Assembly: GCF_017833035.1 (NCBI RefSeq)
Contig: NZ_JAFIBM010000001.1
Span: 2,377,762-2,441,761 of the forward strand
Length of the DNA: 64,000 bases
DNA from: Frigoribacterium sp. PvP032
GTDB taxonomy: Bacteria; Actinomycetota; Actinomycetes; Actinomycetales; Microbacteriaceae
Direction: 5' to 3'
Shown here: positions 26,332 to 36,134 of the stretch, piece after piece
Position numbering within the stretch: position 1 is the first letter of the stretch
Layout: the number at the start of each line of letters is the position of its first letter
Notes under the pieces: generated by a model
Database searches by the model: none
The model's input: only the letters and a program-made list of their open reading frames with translations
What the model was told of the DNA's origin: nothing
Made by a program: the position numbers and the translations under genes

Positions 26332-26967
26332 TCACAGGGTGCGGAGCCAGTTCGAGAGCAGCCTGATGCCCGGCTGACCCGACTTCTCCGGGTGGAACTG
26401 CGTCGCCCAGAGCGGCCCGTTCTCGACGGCCGCGACGAAGCGACCGCCGTGGTCGGCCCACGTGACGTGGGGCTCGGGGAACGGCCGGATGACGTCGAGC
26501 GTCCAGGCCTGCGCCGCGAACGAGTGCACGAAGTAGAAGCGCTCGTCGCGCACGCCGTCGAAGAGCACGCTGCCCTCGGGGGCGTCGACGAGGTTCCAGC
26601 CCATGTGCGGCAGGACGTCGGCCTTGAGCTCGTCGACGACGCCGGGCCACTCGCCGAGTCCGCCGGTCGTCGCGCCGCGCTCGACCCCGCCCTCGAAGAA
26701 GACCTGCATGCCGACGCAGATGCCCATCACGGGTCGGCCGCCGGCGAGGCGCCGGTCGATCATCTCGCCGCCACGGACGGACTGCAGCTGGCTCATCACG
26801 GCGCCGAACGCCCCGACGCCGGGGACGAAGAGACCGTCTGCCGCCTGCACCCTGGCGCGATCGCGGGTGAGCTCGACGTCGGCGCCCGCGAGCTCGAGGG
26901 CCTTGACTGCGGAGTGCACGTTGCCGCTGCCGTAGTCGAGGACGGCCACCGTGGGACGGACCGTCAC
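26332..26967 (-). CDS. hisH: imidazole glycerol phosphate synthase, glutamine amidotransferase subunit
   Basis: Class I glutaminase of 211 aa supplying ammonia to HisF. The nucleophile Cys lies in [11 protein letters not shown] (about residue 84), and the His/Glu of the triad in [10 protein letters not shown] near the C-terminus. DYGSGNVHS at the start is typical. The GTG start overlaps the hisB stop (GTGA). hisF is not in this window; after hisH come priA and the SseB-like gene. Confidence 0.96.
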   Translation of the reverse strand: MTVRPTVAVLDYGSGNVHSAVKALELAGADVELTRDRARVQAADGLFVPGVGAFGAVMSQLQSVRGGEMIDRRLAGGRPVMGICVGMQVFFEGGVERGATTGGLGEWPGVVDELKADVLPHMGWNLVDAPEGSVLFDGVRDERFYFVHSFAAQAWTLDVIRPFPEPHVTWADHGGRFVAAVENGPLWATQFHPEKSGQPGIRLLSNWLRTL

Positions 26968-27578
26968 AGTGCGCCCTTCGTGGACGGCACCCCGGTCACC
27001 CTGGCGTCGGGCTGGACGGCCTGGCGCAGCGCGCGGGCGAGCGCCTTGAACTCGGCCTCGGCGATGTGGTGCGGGTCCCGGCCGCCGAGCACCCGCACGT
27101 GGACGGTGATGCCGGCGTGGAACGTGATCGCCTCGAAGACGTGACGGACCATCGAGCCCGTGAAGTGCCCGCCGATGAGGTGGTACTCGAAGCCCTCCGG
27201 CTCACCGGTGTGGACGAGGTAGGGACGACCGGACACGTCGACGACGGCCTGGACCAGCGCCTCGTCGAGGGGCACCAGGGCGTCTCCGTAACGGGAGATG
27301 CCGGCCTTGTCGCCCAGCGCCTCCTTCAGGGCACCGCCGAGCACGATGCCGACGTCCTCCACCGTGTGGTGGACGTCGATGTGGGTGTCGCCCGAGGCGG
27401 ACACGTCGAGGTCGATCAGCGAGTGCTTCGACAGGGCCGTCAGGAGGTGGTCGAAGAACGGCACGGACGTGTCGATCGACGAGCGCCCCGTCCCGTCGAG
27501 GTCGAGGGACAGCTGGATGCGCGACTCGCTCGTCTCACGGGACGAGGAGGCGGTGCGGGCGCGAGGCTGATCGGTCAC
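26964..27578 (-). CDS. hisB: imidazoleglycerol-phosphate dehydratase
   Basis: Manganese-dependent dehydratase of 204 aa, monofunctional without the phosphatase domain found in enterobacterial HisB. Metal-binding motifs include [24 protein letters not shown] and [16 protein letters not shown]. The GTG start overlaps the hisC stop (GTGA). Confidence 0.97.
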   Translation of the reverse strand: MTDQPRARTASSSRETSESRIQLSLDLDGTGRSSIDTSVPFFDHLLTALSKHSLIDLDVSASGDTHIDVHHTVEDVGIVLGGALKEALGDKAGISRYGDALVPLDEALVQAVVDVSGRPYLVHTGEPEGFEYHLIGGHFTGSMVRHVFEAITFHAGITVHVRVLGGRDPHHIAEAEFKALARALRQAVQPDARVTGVPSTKGAL

Positions 27579-28660
27579 GAGGAGAGCCTAATGTCGCGCA
27601 GGGCGTCGAGGAACGCGGTCGTCTCGGCCTCGGTGCCGGCGCTCACCCGGAGGTGGCCCTCGATGCCGAGGTCGCGCACGATGACGCCCCGGGCGAGGAG
27701 GCGGCGGAACACGTCGGCCGGGTCGTCCACGCCGCCGAAGAGCACGAAGTTCGACCAGGTCCGCCAGGGGATGTAGCCGAGCTCGGTGAGGACGCGCACG
27801 ATGCGGTCACGCTGCTCCTTGATGTCGTCGACCATGGCCAGCATCTCGTCGGCGTGCGCGAGCGCCGCCACGGCCGCCGCCTGCGTGAGGGATGACAGGT
27901 GGTACGGGAGGCGCACCAGCCGGAGGGCGTCGACCACGGCGGGGTGCGCGGCCATGTAGCCCACCCGCGCCCCGGCGAAGGCGAACGCCTTGCTCATGGT
28001 GCGCGACACGATGAGGCGCTCCCGGCCCTCGAGCAGCGTGAGCGCCGTGGGCTGGCCGGCCGGCATGAACTCGGCGTACGCCTCGTCGACGAAGACCATG
28101 CCGTCGGTCGCGTCGTAGGCGGCCCGCACCGTCTCGAGGTCGAGCGGCGTGCCGGTCGGGTTGTTGGGCCCGCAGAAGAAGACGACGTCCGGCCGAAGAC
28201 GCTCGATCTCGGCCACGGCCGTCTCGGGCGAGATGGTGAAGCCCTCGTCCCGGGCGCCCTCGAGCCACGTGCTGCCGGTGCCCGCCGCGATGATCGAGTG
28301 CATCGAGTACGTGGGCGGGAAGCCCAGCACGGACCGGCCCGGACCGCCGAATGCCTGCAGGATCTGCTGGATGACCTCGTTCGAGCCGTTGGCGGCCCAG
28401 ATGTGGTCGCGGCTGAGGCCGTGCCCGAGGTAGCCCGCCAGCGAGTCGCGCAGGATCGAGAACTCGCGGTCGGGGTAACGGTTCACGTCGACCAGGGCCG
28501 CACCGACCGCCTCGAGGATGTCTGCGGCGACGTCGGCGGGGACGGGGTGGGTGTTCTCGTTGACGTTGAGGGCTACGGGCACCCGCTCTTGGGGAGCGCC
28601 GTAGGGCGACAGACCCTTGAGGTCGTCGCGGATGGGCAGGTCGGCGAGGCTGAAGGACAC
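27575..28660 (-). CDS. hisC: histidinol-phosphate aminotransferase
   Basis: PLP-dependent class I/II aminotransferase of 361 aa. It shows NENTHPVP near the start, [21 protein letters not shown] and the PLP-Lys segment [17 protein letters not shown]. It is first of hisC-hisB-hisH-priA-sseB. hisD, often upstream, is absent. The GTG start at 28660 has TACCAT 6 nt before it, which predicts a leaderless message. Confidence 0.96.
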   Translation of the reverse strand: MSFSLADLPIRDDLKGLSPYGAPQERVPVALNVNENTHPVPADVAADILEAVGAALVDVNRYPDREFSILRDSLAGYLGHGLSRDHIWAANGSNEVIQQILQAFGGPGRSVLGFPPTYSMHSIIAAGTGSTWLEGARDEGFTISPETAVAEIERLRPDVVFFCGPNNPTGTPLDLETVRAAYDATDGMVFVDEAYAEFMPAGQPTALTLLEGRERLIVSRTMSKAFAFAGARVGYMAAHPAVVDALRLVRLPYHLSSLTQAAAVAALAHADEMLAMVDDIKEQRDRIVRVLTELGYIPWRTWSNFVLFGGVDDPADVFRRLLARGVIVRDLGIEGHLRVSAGTEAETTAFLDALRDIRLSS

Positions 28661-28666
28661 GACCCC

Positions 28667-28672
28667 ATGGTA
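28667..28672 (-). promoter_or_regulatory. -10 box for leaderless hisC
   Basis: TACCAT on the minus strand, 6 nt before the GTG start of hisC. No recognisable -35. Confidence 0.5.
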
Positions 28673-28700
28673 GGCGGCGAGCGGAGAGCCGACCTCACCG

Positions 28701-28721
28701 TGGCCTCTTCGTATGAGGCCA
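28701..28721 (-). terminator. hairpin after the LysM gene
   Basis: TGGCCTC pairs with GAGGCCA around a 7-nt loop, about 45 nt past the LysM gene stop. Nearby direct repeats of GTCAGGTCAGCCC (28733-28770) fill the rest of the gap. Confidence 0.5.
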
Positions 28722-28763
28722 GGCCTGGCCCGGTCAGCCCCCGTCAGGTCAGCCCCGGTCAGG

Positions 28764-29159
28764 TCAGCGGCTGTACTTCTCGGGCACGGCCAGGGTCTGC
28801 CCCGCGGCCACCTCGGCGCTCGGCAGGTTGTTCAGCCGGACCAGGTCGCTGACGACGTCGCGAGGGTCTTTGGTGGGGGCGATCTCGCTCGCGACCTGCC
28901 AGAGCGACTCGCCGCCCTCGACGGTGACCTGGGCGAAGGACACGTCGGCGGCCTGGTCGGACGCGACGGCACCCGGGCCGAGGAGGAGGCCGGCGGCGAC
29001 GATGCCGGTCGCGCCGAGCGCGACCGCAGCGCCGACGACCCGACGGCCTCGACGCGTGATGCGGAGGCGGGTGCGGGTGGCGGCGTTGCCGACGGTGCCG
29101 CGGCGGACGGTGCTGCTGCTGCTGACGGTGCTGACGGTGCTGATGCTGGTGGCGCTCAT
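28764..29159 (-). CDS. membrane-anchored LysM protein, probable SOS cell-division inhibitor
   Basis: A 131-aa protein with a Ser/Thr-rich, then basic cytoplasmic N-terminus (1-40), one membrane helix (about 41-63) and an extracytoplasmic LysM domain (about 78-128; VEGGESLWQVASEIAP...LVRLNNL). It is divergent from lexA. The same arrangement holds for B. subtilis YneA, mycobacterial ChiZ/Rv2719c and corynebacterial DivS, all SOS-induced cell-division suppressors. That role is inferred from context and domain. The ATG at 29159 follows AAAGGA. An upstream-extended frame is a shadow of lexA. Confidence 0.8.
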   Translation of the reverse strand: MSATSISTVSTVSSSSTVRRGTVGNAATRTRLRITRRGRRVVGAAVALGATGIVAAGLLLGPGAVASDQAADVSFAQVTVEGGESLWQVASEIAPTKDPRDVVSDLVRLNNLPSAEVAAGQTLAVPEKYSR

Positions 29160-29243
29160 GGGGTGGTTCCTTTCACCGCGAGAGTTGGTCGTACGAGTTC
29201 GTGCCCGGCACTCGGCCGGGAATGCCGGACACGAAGACGTGTA

Positions 29244-29259
29244 CCGAACATATCTTCGA
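29244..29259. promoter_or_regulatory. candidate LexA box (LysM promoter side)
   Basis: CCGAACATATCTTCGA: compared with the CGAAC-N4-GTTCG consensus of Gram-positive LexA it has one mismatch in the core. It lies 85 bp before the LysM gene start. Confidence 0.6.
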
Positions 29260-29316
29260 TCCGGCCCGACGGCAACCACTTTCTTCGAACACCGGGCCGA
29301 GGAATGCGCGACACAC

Positions 29317-29332
29317 TCGAACATGTGTTTCG
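29317..29332. promoter_or_regulatory. candidate LexA box (lexA promoter side)
   Basis: TCGAACATGTGTTTCG keeps the left CGAAC half and the GTT of the right half, with two mismatches in the right arm. It overlaps the -35 position of the lexA -10 at 29352-29357, as expected for autorepression. Confidence 0.55.
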
Positions 29333-29351
29333 CCAAGGGGCCGTGATCCGA

Positions 29352-29357
29352 TAGGTT
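29352..29357 (+). promoter_or_regulatory. candidate lexA -10 box
   Basis: TAGGTT on the plus strand; with 17 nt spacing its -35 falls at 29329-29334, inside or beside the LexA box. The leader of about 48 nt carries a GGCAGGAG ribosome-binding site. Confidence 0.5.
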
Positions 29358-29411
29358 CCAGTCGGTGGTGCGAGTACACCAGCGACCACCGACATCGACG
29401 GCAGGAGAGAC

Positions 29412-30098
29412 ATGACCGACCGGCACAGCGCCACGGCGACCGCCCCGGCGACGCCCCCGCGCAAGGCGCTCACGGCCAAGCAGGAGTCGATCCTGGCCGC
29501 CATCCAGGCGAACATCGCCCAGAGCGGCTACCCGCCGAGCATGCGCGAGATCGGCGACGCCGTCGGGCTCAAGTCGTTGTCGAGCGTCACCCACCAGCTG
29601 AACCAGCTCGAGCTGGCCGGCCGCATCCGCCGCGACCCGAACCGTCCGCGTGCGCTCGAGGTCCTCGGCGACCCGGCCCCCGTGGCGCCGGTGACGAGCA
29701 TCCTCTCGACCAGCGACGACGGCGACACGGCCCACGTGCCGATGGTCGGGCGGATCGCGGCCGGCATCCCCATCACCGCCGAGCAGCAGGTCGAGGACGT
29801 CATGCCGCTCCCCCGCCAGCTCGTCGGCAAGGGCGAGCTGTTCATGCTCCGCGTGGTCGGCGAGTCGATGATCGACGCGGCGATCTGCGACGGCGACTGG
29901 GTGGTCGTCCGCCAGCAGCAGAACGCCGAGAACGGCGACATCGTCGCGGCCATGCTCGACGACGAGGCCACGGTGAAGGTCTTCCGTCAGCGCGACGGCC
30001 ACACCTGGCTGCTGCCCCGCAACAGCGCCTTCGAGCCGATCGTCGGCGACCACGCGCAGATCCTCGGCAAGGTCGTGGCGGTGCTGCGCTCGGTCTGA
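29412..30098 (+). CDS. lexA: SOS repressor LexA
   Basis: DNA-damage response repressor of 228 aa. A winged-helix DNA-binding domain (about 20-85, [15 protein letters not shown]) is followed by a linker and an S24 peptidase domain. The self-cleavage Ala-Gly bond is A117-G118 in GRIAAGIP, the catalytic Ser is S152 in GESMID, and the Lys is K189 in ATVKVF. All needed residues are present. It is divergent from the LysM gene and convergent with hflX. Confidence 0.98.
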   Translation: MTDRHSATATAPATPPRKALTAKQESILAAIQANIAQSGYPPSMREIGDAVGLKSLSSVTHQLNQLELAGRIRRDPNRPRALEVLGDPAPVAPVTSILSTSDDGDTAHVPMVGRIAAGIPITAEQQVEDVMPLPRQLVGKGELFMLRVVGESMIDAAICDGDWVVVRQQQNAENGDIVAAMLDDEATVKVFRQRDGHTWLLPRNSAFEPIVGDHAQILGKVVAVLRSV

Positions 30099-30111
30099 CG
30101 CGGCCTCGGGA

Positions 30112-30157
30112 ACGACGAAGCGCCTCCTGCCCTGACGGGTCGGAGGCGCTTCGTCGT
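30112..30157. terminator. bidirectional terminator between lexA and hflX
   Basis: A perfect 16-bp stem (30112-30127 with 30142-30157) and a 14-nt loop, between convergent genes. The stem ends in GCGCCTCC/GGAGGCGC, as in other hairpins here. Confidence 0.88.
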
Positions 30158-30173
30158 GAGGAGAGCGAACGGC

Positions 30174-31727
30174 TCAGGAGGCGGCGGTCTCCGCCGTCTC
30201 GGCCTGCACGAACGGCGAGAGCGCCGCTACGTCGCTCGGGTACACACGGGCGTGGACCCGGGTGCCCTGCTCGTCGTAGTCGGTCGTCAGGACCCGCCCG
30301 GAGTCGTGCAGGTGCGAGACCACGTCGCCGCGGTCGTACGGCACGAGCAGGTCGAGCTCGACCTCGGGCTCCGGCAGCAGCCCCGCGAGCTTCGCGAGGA
30401 GCTCGTCGATGCCCTCGCCCGTGCGCGCGGAGACGAAGACGGCCGTCGGCTCGAGGCCCTGCAGCACCAGCCGCTGGTCGGCGTCGACGAGGTCGCTCTT
30501 GTTGAAGACGACGACCTCGGGGATGTCGCGCCCGTCGACCTCGCCGATCACGTCGCGCACCGTCGCCAGCTGCGCGGCCGGGTCGGGGTGCGACCCGTCG
30601 ACCACGTGCACGATGACGTCGGAGCCCGCGACCTCCTCGAGCGTTGAGCGGAACGCCTCGACGAGCTGGTGCGGCAGGTTGCGGACGAAGCCCACGGTGT
30701 CGGCGTAGGTGAACGGACGACCGTCGGTCGTGGCGCTCTTGCGGACCGTCGCGTCGAGGGTCGCGAACAGTGCGTTCTCGACCAGGACGCCAGCGCTCGT
30801 GAGCCGGTTGAGCAAGCTCGACTTGCCCGCGTTCGTGTAGCCGGCGATGGCCACGGACGGGACCTCGTTGCGGTCGCGGTTCGCGCGCTTGGCGTCCCGC
30901 GCCGGCTTCATCTCCTTGATCTGGCGTCGGAGGCGGGCCATGCGCGTGTGGATGCGGCGACGGTCGAGCTCGATCTTCGTCTCGCCGGGGCCCCTGCTGC
31001 CCATGCCGGCACCGGCGCCGCCGACCTGGCCACCGGCCTGGCGGGACATCGAGTCGCCCCAGCCGCGGAGGCGCGGCAGCAGGTACTCGAGCTGGGCGAG
31101 CTCGACCTGCGCCTTGCCCTCGCGGCTCTTGGCGTGCTGGCTGAAGATGTCCAGGATCACGGCCGTGCGGTCGATCACCTTGACCTTGACCACGTCCTCC
31201 AGCGCTCGCCGCTGGCTCGGTGCGAGCTCGGTGTCCGCGATCACCGTGTCCGCGCCGAGGGCGGCCACGGTCTGGCGCAGCTCCTCGGCCTTGCCCTTGC
31301 CGAGGTAGGTGCTCGGGTCGGGGTTCGGCCGGCGCTGCAGCAGGCCGTCGAGCACCGAGGCACCTGCGGTCTCGGCCAGCGCGGCCAGCTCGCGCAGCGA
31401 GTTCTCGGCGTCGGAGAGCGAACCCTGGGACCAGACGCCGATCAGGACGACGTTCTCGAGGCGGAGCTGTCGGTACTCGACCTCGGTGACGTCCTCCAGC
31501 TCGGTCGAGAGACCGGCCACGCGGCGGAGCGCGGCCCGGTCTTCGCGGTCGTACTGGTCGCCGTCGCCGGAGCCGTCGAGGGAACGGGTCTGGATCGCCT
31601 GGGCAGGCGAGAAGATCGTGTAGGCGGACGCCCGCGACGCCGCACGCTCGAGGACCCGAGCCACGACGTCGTCGCCGTGCTGTCCGTTGCGCTCGTCGTC
31701 GAGCGGGGTCGTGGGGGTGTCTGTCAT
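30174..31727 (-). CDS. hflX: GTPase HflX
   Basis: Ribosome-associated GTPase of 517 aa, involved in splitting stalled or hibernating ribosomes in studied bacteria. It has an N-terminal HflX domain with the STYLGKGKAEEL segment, the Gly-rich GGAGAGMGSRGPGETKIE stretch, and the Era-like GTPase domain beginning GYTNAGKSSLLNRL (G1, about 297-310), then DTVGFVRNLPHQLVEAF (G3) and FNKSDL (G4). ATG at 31727 with TAGTAT 7 nt upstream predicts a leaderless message. Confidence 0.96.
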   Translation of the reverse strand: MTDTPTTPLDDERNGQHGDDVVARVLERAASRASAYTIFSPAQAIQTRSLDGSGDGDQYDREDRAALRRVAGLSTELEDVTEVEYRQLRLENVVLIGVWSQGSLSDAENSLRELAALAETAGASVLDGLLQRRPNPDPSTYLGKGKAEELRQTVAALGADTVIADTELAPSQRRALEDVVKVKVIDRTAVILDIFSQHAKSREGKAQVELAQLEYLLPRLRGWGDSMSRQAGGQVGGAGAGMGSRGPGETKIELDRRRIHTRMARLRRQIKEMKPARDAKRANRDRNEVPSVAIAGYTNAGKSSLLNRLTSAGVLVENALFATLDATVRKSATTDGRPFTYADTVGFVRNLPHQLVEAFRSTLEEVAGSDVIVHVVDGSHPDPAAQLATVRDVIGEVDGRDIPEVVVFNKSDLVDADQRLVLQGLEPTAVFVSARTGEGIDELLAKLAGLLPEPEVELDLLVPYDRGDVVSHLHDSGRVLTTDYDEQGTRVHARVYPSDVAALSPFVQAETAETAAS

Positions 31728-31734
31728 CGAAGTG

Positions 31735-31740
31735 ATACTA
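31735..31740 (-). promoter_or_regulatory. -10 box for leaderless hflX
   Basis: TAGTAT on the minus strand, 7 nt before the hflX ATG. Confidence 0.55.
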
Positions 31741-31795
31741 GCCCTCCGGAGGGGGTCGAGCCTGGGCCGTCACGGGCCAGGCAGCTGATGTTCGG

Positions 31796-31801
31796 TAGGT
31801 T
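31796..31801 (+). promoter_or_regulatory. -10 box for leaderless methyltransferase gene
   Basis: TAGGTT on the plus strand, 7 nt before the ATG at 31809. It is divergent from the hflX promoter. Confidence 0.5.
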
Positions 31802-31808
31802 GTCGTCC

Positions 31809-32420
31809 ATGGCCAGCGACCACTACTTCTCCCCGAACCCGGAGAGCGAGCTGCGTCGGCGGACGATCACGGCGACCCTCGCGGGGCGAGAGCTGACGCT
31901 CACGACGGCGTCGGGTGTCTTCAGCCCCGAACGGGTCGACCCGGGCACGGCCGTCCTGTTGGCCGGTGCACCGCAGCCGCCCGCGACGGGCGACCTGCTG
32001 GACGTCGGGTGCGGGTGGGGCCCCATCACACTGAGCCTCGCGTTGTCGTCACCCGACGCGACGGTGTGGGCCGTCGACGTGAACGAGAGGGTCCTCGACC
32101 TCGTCCGTGAGAACGCACGGGCCGCGGGCCTCGTCAACGTCAACGCCGTGACGCCCGACGGTGTTCCCGACGACGTCGTGTTCGCGTCGATCTGGTCGAA
32201 CCCGCCCATCAGGGTCGGAAAGGAGGTGCTGCACGGCCTCCTGGAGACCTGGCTGCCGCGCCTGCAGCCGGGCTCCGACGCGTGGCTCGTCGTCCAGAAG
32301 AACCTCGGCGCCGACTCGCTGCAGGCGTGGATGAACGCGACCATGGCGGACGTCGTCCGGGTGGAGCGCTCGTCGACCAGCAAGGGCTACCGCGTGCTGC
32401 GGGCCCGGCGCGCCTCCTAG
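31809..32420 (+). CDS. RsmC-like class I SAM methyltransferase
   Basis: A 203-aa methyltransferase of the MTS/RsmC type (16S rRNA G1207 methylase relatives). It has a short N-terminal part [13 protein letters not shown] motif [16 protein letters not shown] (about 70-85), the acidic loop [11 protein letters not shown] and the NPPIR catalytic motif characteristic of base N-methylases. Single-domain versions of this kind are common in Actinobacteria. The target is inferred. It ends in a CTAG shared with the dapF stop. Confidence 0.88.
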   Translation: MASDHYFSPNPESELRRRTITATLAGRELTLTTASGVFSPERVDPGTAVLLAGAPQPPATGDLLDVGCGWGPITLSLALSSPDATVWAVDVNERVLDLVRENARAAGLVNVNAVTPDGVPDDVVFASIWSNPPIRVGKEVLHGLLETWLPRLQPGSDAWLVVQKNLGADSLQAWMNATMADVVRVERSSTSKGYRVLRARRAS

Positions 32421-33295
32421 AGGGTCAGCGCTCCGCTGAAGACCAGCTCGGCCGGGCCGCTGAGCGACACGTGGTCGCCGTCGGCCCCCGGGGCCACGTG
32501 CACCCCGAGCACGCCGCCCGGGACCTCGACCGCCCAGTCGTCGGGGGCCCCGGCGCCGGCCCAGTGCCTCACGGCGAGGGCTGCGGCTGCGGCTCCCGTT
32601 CCGCACGAGAGCGTCTCTCCGCTGCCGCGCTCGTGGACGCGCATGCGGATGTGCCCCGTGCCGTCGATGACGAGGGGGTCGGACGGAACGACGAACTCGA
32701 CGTTGGCGCCCTCGGCGGGCGCCGGGTCGAGCAGTGGCACCCACGAGAGGTCGAGCCCGTCGAGCTCGTCGTCGGAGGCGAGGGCGACGACCACGTGCGG
32801 GTTGCCGACCGAGAGCGAGAGACCCGGGCGTGCCGCGTGCAGCTCTCGGGCACGGACCGTCGGCTCGTCGTCCCCCAGCGTCCAGGTGCCGAGGTCGACC
32901 CGGAAGCCCGAGCCGTCACGACGGACCGTGCGCACGCCGGCGCGCGTGCCGATGGTGAGGGCCTCGCCGACGGGGAGGTCGACCAGGCCGCGCTCGACCA
33001 GGTAACGCGCGAAGACACGGACACCGTTGCCGCACATCTCGGCCAGGCTGCCGTCGGCGTTGTGGTAATCCATGAACCACTCGGCCGCGGGGTCGCTCGC
33101 CAACGCTGCGGCGCCGGCGGGGAGGGCGGACGAGCGGACGGCTCTGATGACCCCGTCGGCGCCCACGCCGAACCGCCGGTCGGTCAGGGCGCGGATGGCG
33201 ACCCCGTCGAGGTCGGTCTCGCCGTCGGCGTCGGTGAACAACACGAAGTCGTTCCCGGTGCCCTGTCCCTTGGTGAACTGGAGCGTCGTGGTCAC
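32417..33295 (-). CDS. dapF: diaminopimelate epimerase
   Basis: Converts LL- to meso-diaminopimelate for lysine and peptidoglycan. 292 aa, with both catalytic cysteines in their signatures, MCGNGVR and [10 protein letters not shown], plus KGQGTGNDF at the start. The GTG start overlaps the miaA stop (GTGA), so it lies in the recX-miaA-dapF string. Its stop codon overlaps that of the convergent methyltransferase gene in one CTAG. Confidence 0.97.
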   Translation of the reverse strand: MTTTLQFTKGQGTGNDFVLFTDADGETDLDGVAIRALTDRRFGVGADGVIRAVRSSALPAGAAALASDPAAEWFMDYHNADGSLAEMCGNGVRVFARYLVERGLVDLPVGEALTIGTRAGVRTVRRDGSGFRVDLGTWTLGDDEPTVRARELHAARPGLSLSVGNPHVVVALASDDELDGLDLSWVPLLDPAPAEGANVEFVVPSDPLVIDGTGHIRMRVHERGSGETLSCGTGAAAAALAVRHWAGAGAPDDWAVEVPGGVLGVHVAPGADGDHVSLSGPAELVFSGALTL

Positions 33296-34233
33296 GCGAG
33301 GAGTCTAGCGAGGGCCCGCTCGACGGCCGCCGGGTCGCCGGTGGTCGACCAGTCGACGTCCGGGTACCGCTTGAACCAGCTCACCTGGCGGCGGGCGTAG
33401 CGACGCGTGAGCGCCTGCGTCTCGTCGATCGCCGCCTCCTCGTCCATGTCGCCCCGGAGCTGCGCAGCAGCCTGGGCGTAGCCGATGGCCCGGGAGGCGG
33501 TGATCCCGTCGGCGAGGCCGAGCGGCAGCAGGCCCCGCACCTCGTCGACCAGGCCGTCGGCCCACATGCCGCGGACCCTGGCGTCGAGGCGCTCGACGAG
33601 GACCGGGCGCTCCTCGGCGATGCCGACGACCGAGGAAGGGCGCCAGCGCTCAGCCTCGTCGGGCAGGGCGGCGGAGAAGGGCTCTCCCGTGATCTCGCCG
33701 ACCTCGAGGGCGCGCACCAGGCGTCGGGCGTTGTGGGGCCCGATCCGCTCGGCCGCGACCGGGTCGGTCCGGGCGAGCAGCTCGTGCAGCGCACCAGGGC
33801 CGCCGCGCTCGGCCAGGCGCTCGAAGCGCTGCCGCACGACGGCGTCCGTGCCGGGGAACCGGAAGTCGAACAGGACGCTCGAGACGTAGAGCCCCGACCC
33901 GCCCACGAGCAGGGGGACCGCCCCGCGAGCCGACACGTCGTCGATGACGGCCCGGGCGCGCGACTGGTACCACTCGACGCTGGCCTCGGTCGTGACCTCG
34001 AGCTCGTCGAAGAGGTGGTGCGGCACGTCGCGCCGCTCAGACACGGGCACCTTGGCAGTGCCGATGTCCATCCCGCGGTAGAGCTGCATCGCGTCGGCGT
34101 TGACGATCTCGGCCGGTCGACCGGCGTCACGGAGGCGCTCGGCCAGGTCGAGGGCGAAGGCGGACTTGCCCGTCCCGGTGGAGCCCACGACGGCGGTCAG
34201 GCCGCCGCGCACCGCTTCACCGACCGTCGACAT
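33292..34233 (-). CDS. miaA: tRNA dimethylallyltransferase
   Basis: Adds dimethylallyl to A37 of tRNAs reading U-starting codons. 313 aa, with the P-loop [39 protein letters not shown] and the C-terminal YARRQVSWF motif. ATG at 34233 has TACACT 8 nt upstream, so it may have its own near-leaderless promoter as well as readthrough from recA-recX. Confidence 0.97.
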   Translation of the reverse strand: MSTVGEAVRGGLTAVVGSTGTGKSAFALDLAERLRDAGRPAEIVNADAMQLYRGMDIGTAKVPVSERRDVPHHLFDELEVTTEASVEWYQSRARAVIDDVSARGAVPLLVGGSGLYVSSVLFDFRFPGTDAVVRQRFERLAERGGPGALHELLARTDPVAAERIGPHNARRLVRALEVGEITGEPFSAALPDEAERWRPSSVVGIAEERPVLVERLDARVRGMWADGLVDEVRGLLPLGLADGITASRAIGYAQAAAQLRGDMDEEAAIDETQALTRRYARRQVSWFKRYPDVDWSTTGDPAAVERALARLLA

Positions 34234-34257
34234 GGTGCCCCAGTGTAGGGCGGCCCG

Positions 34258-35076
34258 TCACTCGAAGCGGACGCCGCCCCGGCTGCTGCCACCGCGCGGC
34301 AGGGCCTTCTCGACAGCACGTCGCACGGTGTCGGATCGGTAGCCACGTCGCATGAGGTAGCCGTTCAAGCGACGCTCGGCCGTGGCCCTGTCGAGCCCAC
34401 GCAGCGAGCCCGCTCGCTTCTCGGCCCACTCGTCGGCCCGGGCCTGCTCGTCAGCGTCGTCGGTCTCGGCCAGGACCTCTTCGATGACGGACGCGTCGAT
34501 GCCGCGCGAGCGCAGCTCGGACGTCACGGCGCCACGGCCCAGACCCTTGCGACCCTGCTTCGTCTGGAGGAGGTTCTCGGCGAGCTCTCGATCGTTCAGG
34601 AGGCCGACCCCCTCGAGACGCGAGACCTCGTCGGCCACGACCTCGGGGTCGAGGTCGCGCGCCTCGAGCAGGGACGCCATCTCGGACGACGAGACGCCTC
34701 GGCGGCTGAGCGCGTGCAGGCTGACGCTCTCCGCCCTGGTGCGCTGTGCGTCCAGGTCCTCGCGAGGCTCTTCGGCATCGGCATCGGCATCGGCATCAGA
34801 GTCAGAGGCGGAGCCGGTCGGCGACTCGTCCGACCAGTGCTGGCTGACCGCAGCGAGAGCCACTGCCGTGTCGCGCACCGGATCGCGGCGGGCGCTGTCA
34901 CCCGTCGCCTCGTCAGGGTCGTCGTCGCTCGACCGAGCGGCGCCCCGGGACGGATGCTCGGACGCGACCGGTGCCGACGCCGCCGCGCCCGCCTGGCCCG
35001 ACCTCGCCCCGCGGACGCCGAAGAGAGGCGTCACGGGGGCGAGGTCGTCAGCAGACTCGCCGTCGTGCGAGGTCAT
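34258..35076 (-). CDS. recX: regulatory protein RecX with long acidic N-terminus
   Basis: Modulator of RecA filaments, 272 aa against the usual 150-200. The C-terminal 160 residues form the three-helix RecX repeats ([15 protein letters not shown]..., [26 protein letters not shown]). The first 110 residues are low-complexity and acidic, including an Asp-Ala run encoded by four CGGCAT hexamers at 34773-34796. ATG overlaps the recA stop (ATGA), so production is coupled to RecA. Confidence 0.93.
   Translation of the reverse strand: MTSHDGESADDLAPVTPLFGVRGARSGQAGAAASAPVASEHPSRGAARSSDDDPDEATGDSARRDPVRDTAVALAAVSQHWSDESPTGSASDSDADADADAEEPREDLDAQRTRAESVSLHALSRRGVSSSEMASLLEARDLDPEVVADEVSRLEGVGLLNDRELAENLLQTKQGRKGLGRGAVTSELRSRGIDASVIEEVLAETDDADEQARADEWAEKRAGSLRGLDRATAERRLNGYLMRRGYRSDTVRRAVEKALPRGGSSRGGVRFE
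34773..34796 (+). repeat. hexanucleotide microsatellite in recX
   Basis: Four perfect CGGCAT copies (plus-strand reading), encoding alternating Asp-Ala on the recX strand. Length change by units of six would preserve the frame. Confidence 0.9.
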
Positions 35077-36134
35077 GCGCCCTTCCGGGCGGCGATCTTG
35101 GCCTCGATCGACTCGACGGGCGCCTCGACCGGCTTGGCCCCGCCGACACCGAGCTTGGCGAGGATCTTCTGCTCGATCTCTTGCGCGACTGAGGCGTTCT
35201 TGAGCAGGAAGTTGCGCGAGTTCTCCTTGCCCTGCCCGAGCTGGTCGCCCTCGTAGGTGTACCAGGCGCCGGACTTGCGGACGATGCCGTGCTCGACGCC
35301 GAAGTCGATCAGGCTGCCCTCGCGGGAGATGCCGACGCCGTAGAGGATGTCGAACTCGGCCTGCTTGAAGGGCGGCGCCATCTTGTTCTTGACGACCTTG
35401 ACGCGGGTGCGGTTGCCCACCGCGTCCGTCCCGTCTTTCAGGGTCTCGATGCGGCGGATGTCGAGTCGCACCGAGGCGTAGAACTTGAGCGCCTTGCCGC
35501 CGGCGGTGGTCTCGGGGCTGCCGAAGAACACGCCGATCTTCTCGCGCAGCTGGTTGATGAAGATCATCGTCGTGCCGGTCTGGCTGAGGCCACCCGTGAG
35601 CTTGCGGAGAGCCTGCGACATGAGACGCGCCTGGAGGCCGACGTGGGAGTCGCCCATCTCGCCCTCGATCTCGGCACGGGGCACGAGCGCCGCCACGGAG
35701 TCGATGACGACGAGGTCGATGGAGCCGGAGCGGACGAGCATGTCCGCGATCTCGAGCGCCTGCTCGCCCGTGTCGGGCTGCGAGACGAGCAGCGCGTCGA
35801 TGTCGACGCCCAGCTTCTTCGCGTACTCGGGGTCGAGGGCGTGCTCTGCGTCGATGAAGGCCGCGATGCCGCCGCCGCGCTGGGCGTTGGCGATGGCATG
35901 CAGGGTGAGCGTCGTCTTTCCCGAGGACTCGGGGCCGTAGATCTCGACGATGCGGCCGCGAGGGAGGCCGCCGATGCCGAGCGCGACGTCGAGCGCGATG
36001 GAGCCCGTGGGGATGACGGCGACCGGAGCCCGCTCGTCACTGCCCAGGCGCATGACCGCGCCCTTGCCGAACTGACGGTCGATCTGCGCGAGCGCCGTCT
36101 CGAGCGCCTTCTCGCGGTTCTCTGCTGAGGGCAT
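35073..36134 (-). CDS. recA: recombinase RecA
   Basis: Strand-exchange ATPase and LexA co-protease, 353 aa. Walker A GPESSGKT (67-74), [18 protein letters not shown] (Walker B and L1 region), L2 around [28 protein letters not shown]-like sequence and a C-terminal domain are all present. No intein. A GAAGGAG site precedes the ATG at 36134; a longer upstream frame is non-coding. A strong LexA box lies about 225 bp upstream. Confidence 0.99.
   Translation of the reverse strand: MPSAENREKALETALAQIDRQFGKGAVMRLGSDERAPVAVIPTGSIALDVALGIGGLPRGRIVEIYGPESSGKTTLTLHAIANAQRGGGIAAFIDAEHALDPEYAKKLGVDIDALLVSQPDTGEQALEIADMLVRSGSIDLVVIDSVAALVPRAEIEGEMGDSHVGLQARLMSQALRKLTGGLSQTGTTMIFINQLREKIGVFFGSPETTAGGKALKFYASVRLDIRRIETLKDGTDAVGNRTRVKVVKNKMAPPFKQAEFDILYGVGISREGSLIDFGVEHGIVRKSGAWYTYEGDQLGQGKENSRNFLLKNASVAQEIEQKILAKLGVGGAKPVEAPVESIEAKIAARKGA

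Noticed and set aside
28764-30053. A 429-residue minus frame including the LysM protein
   Set aside because: The first two thirds are antisense to lexA; the LysM protein has its own ATG at 29159 with a ribosome-binding site.
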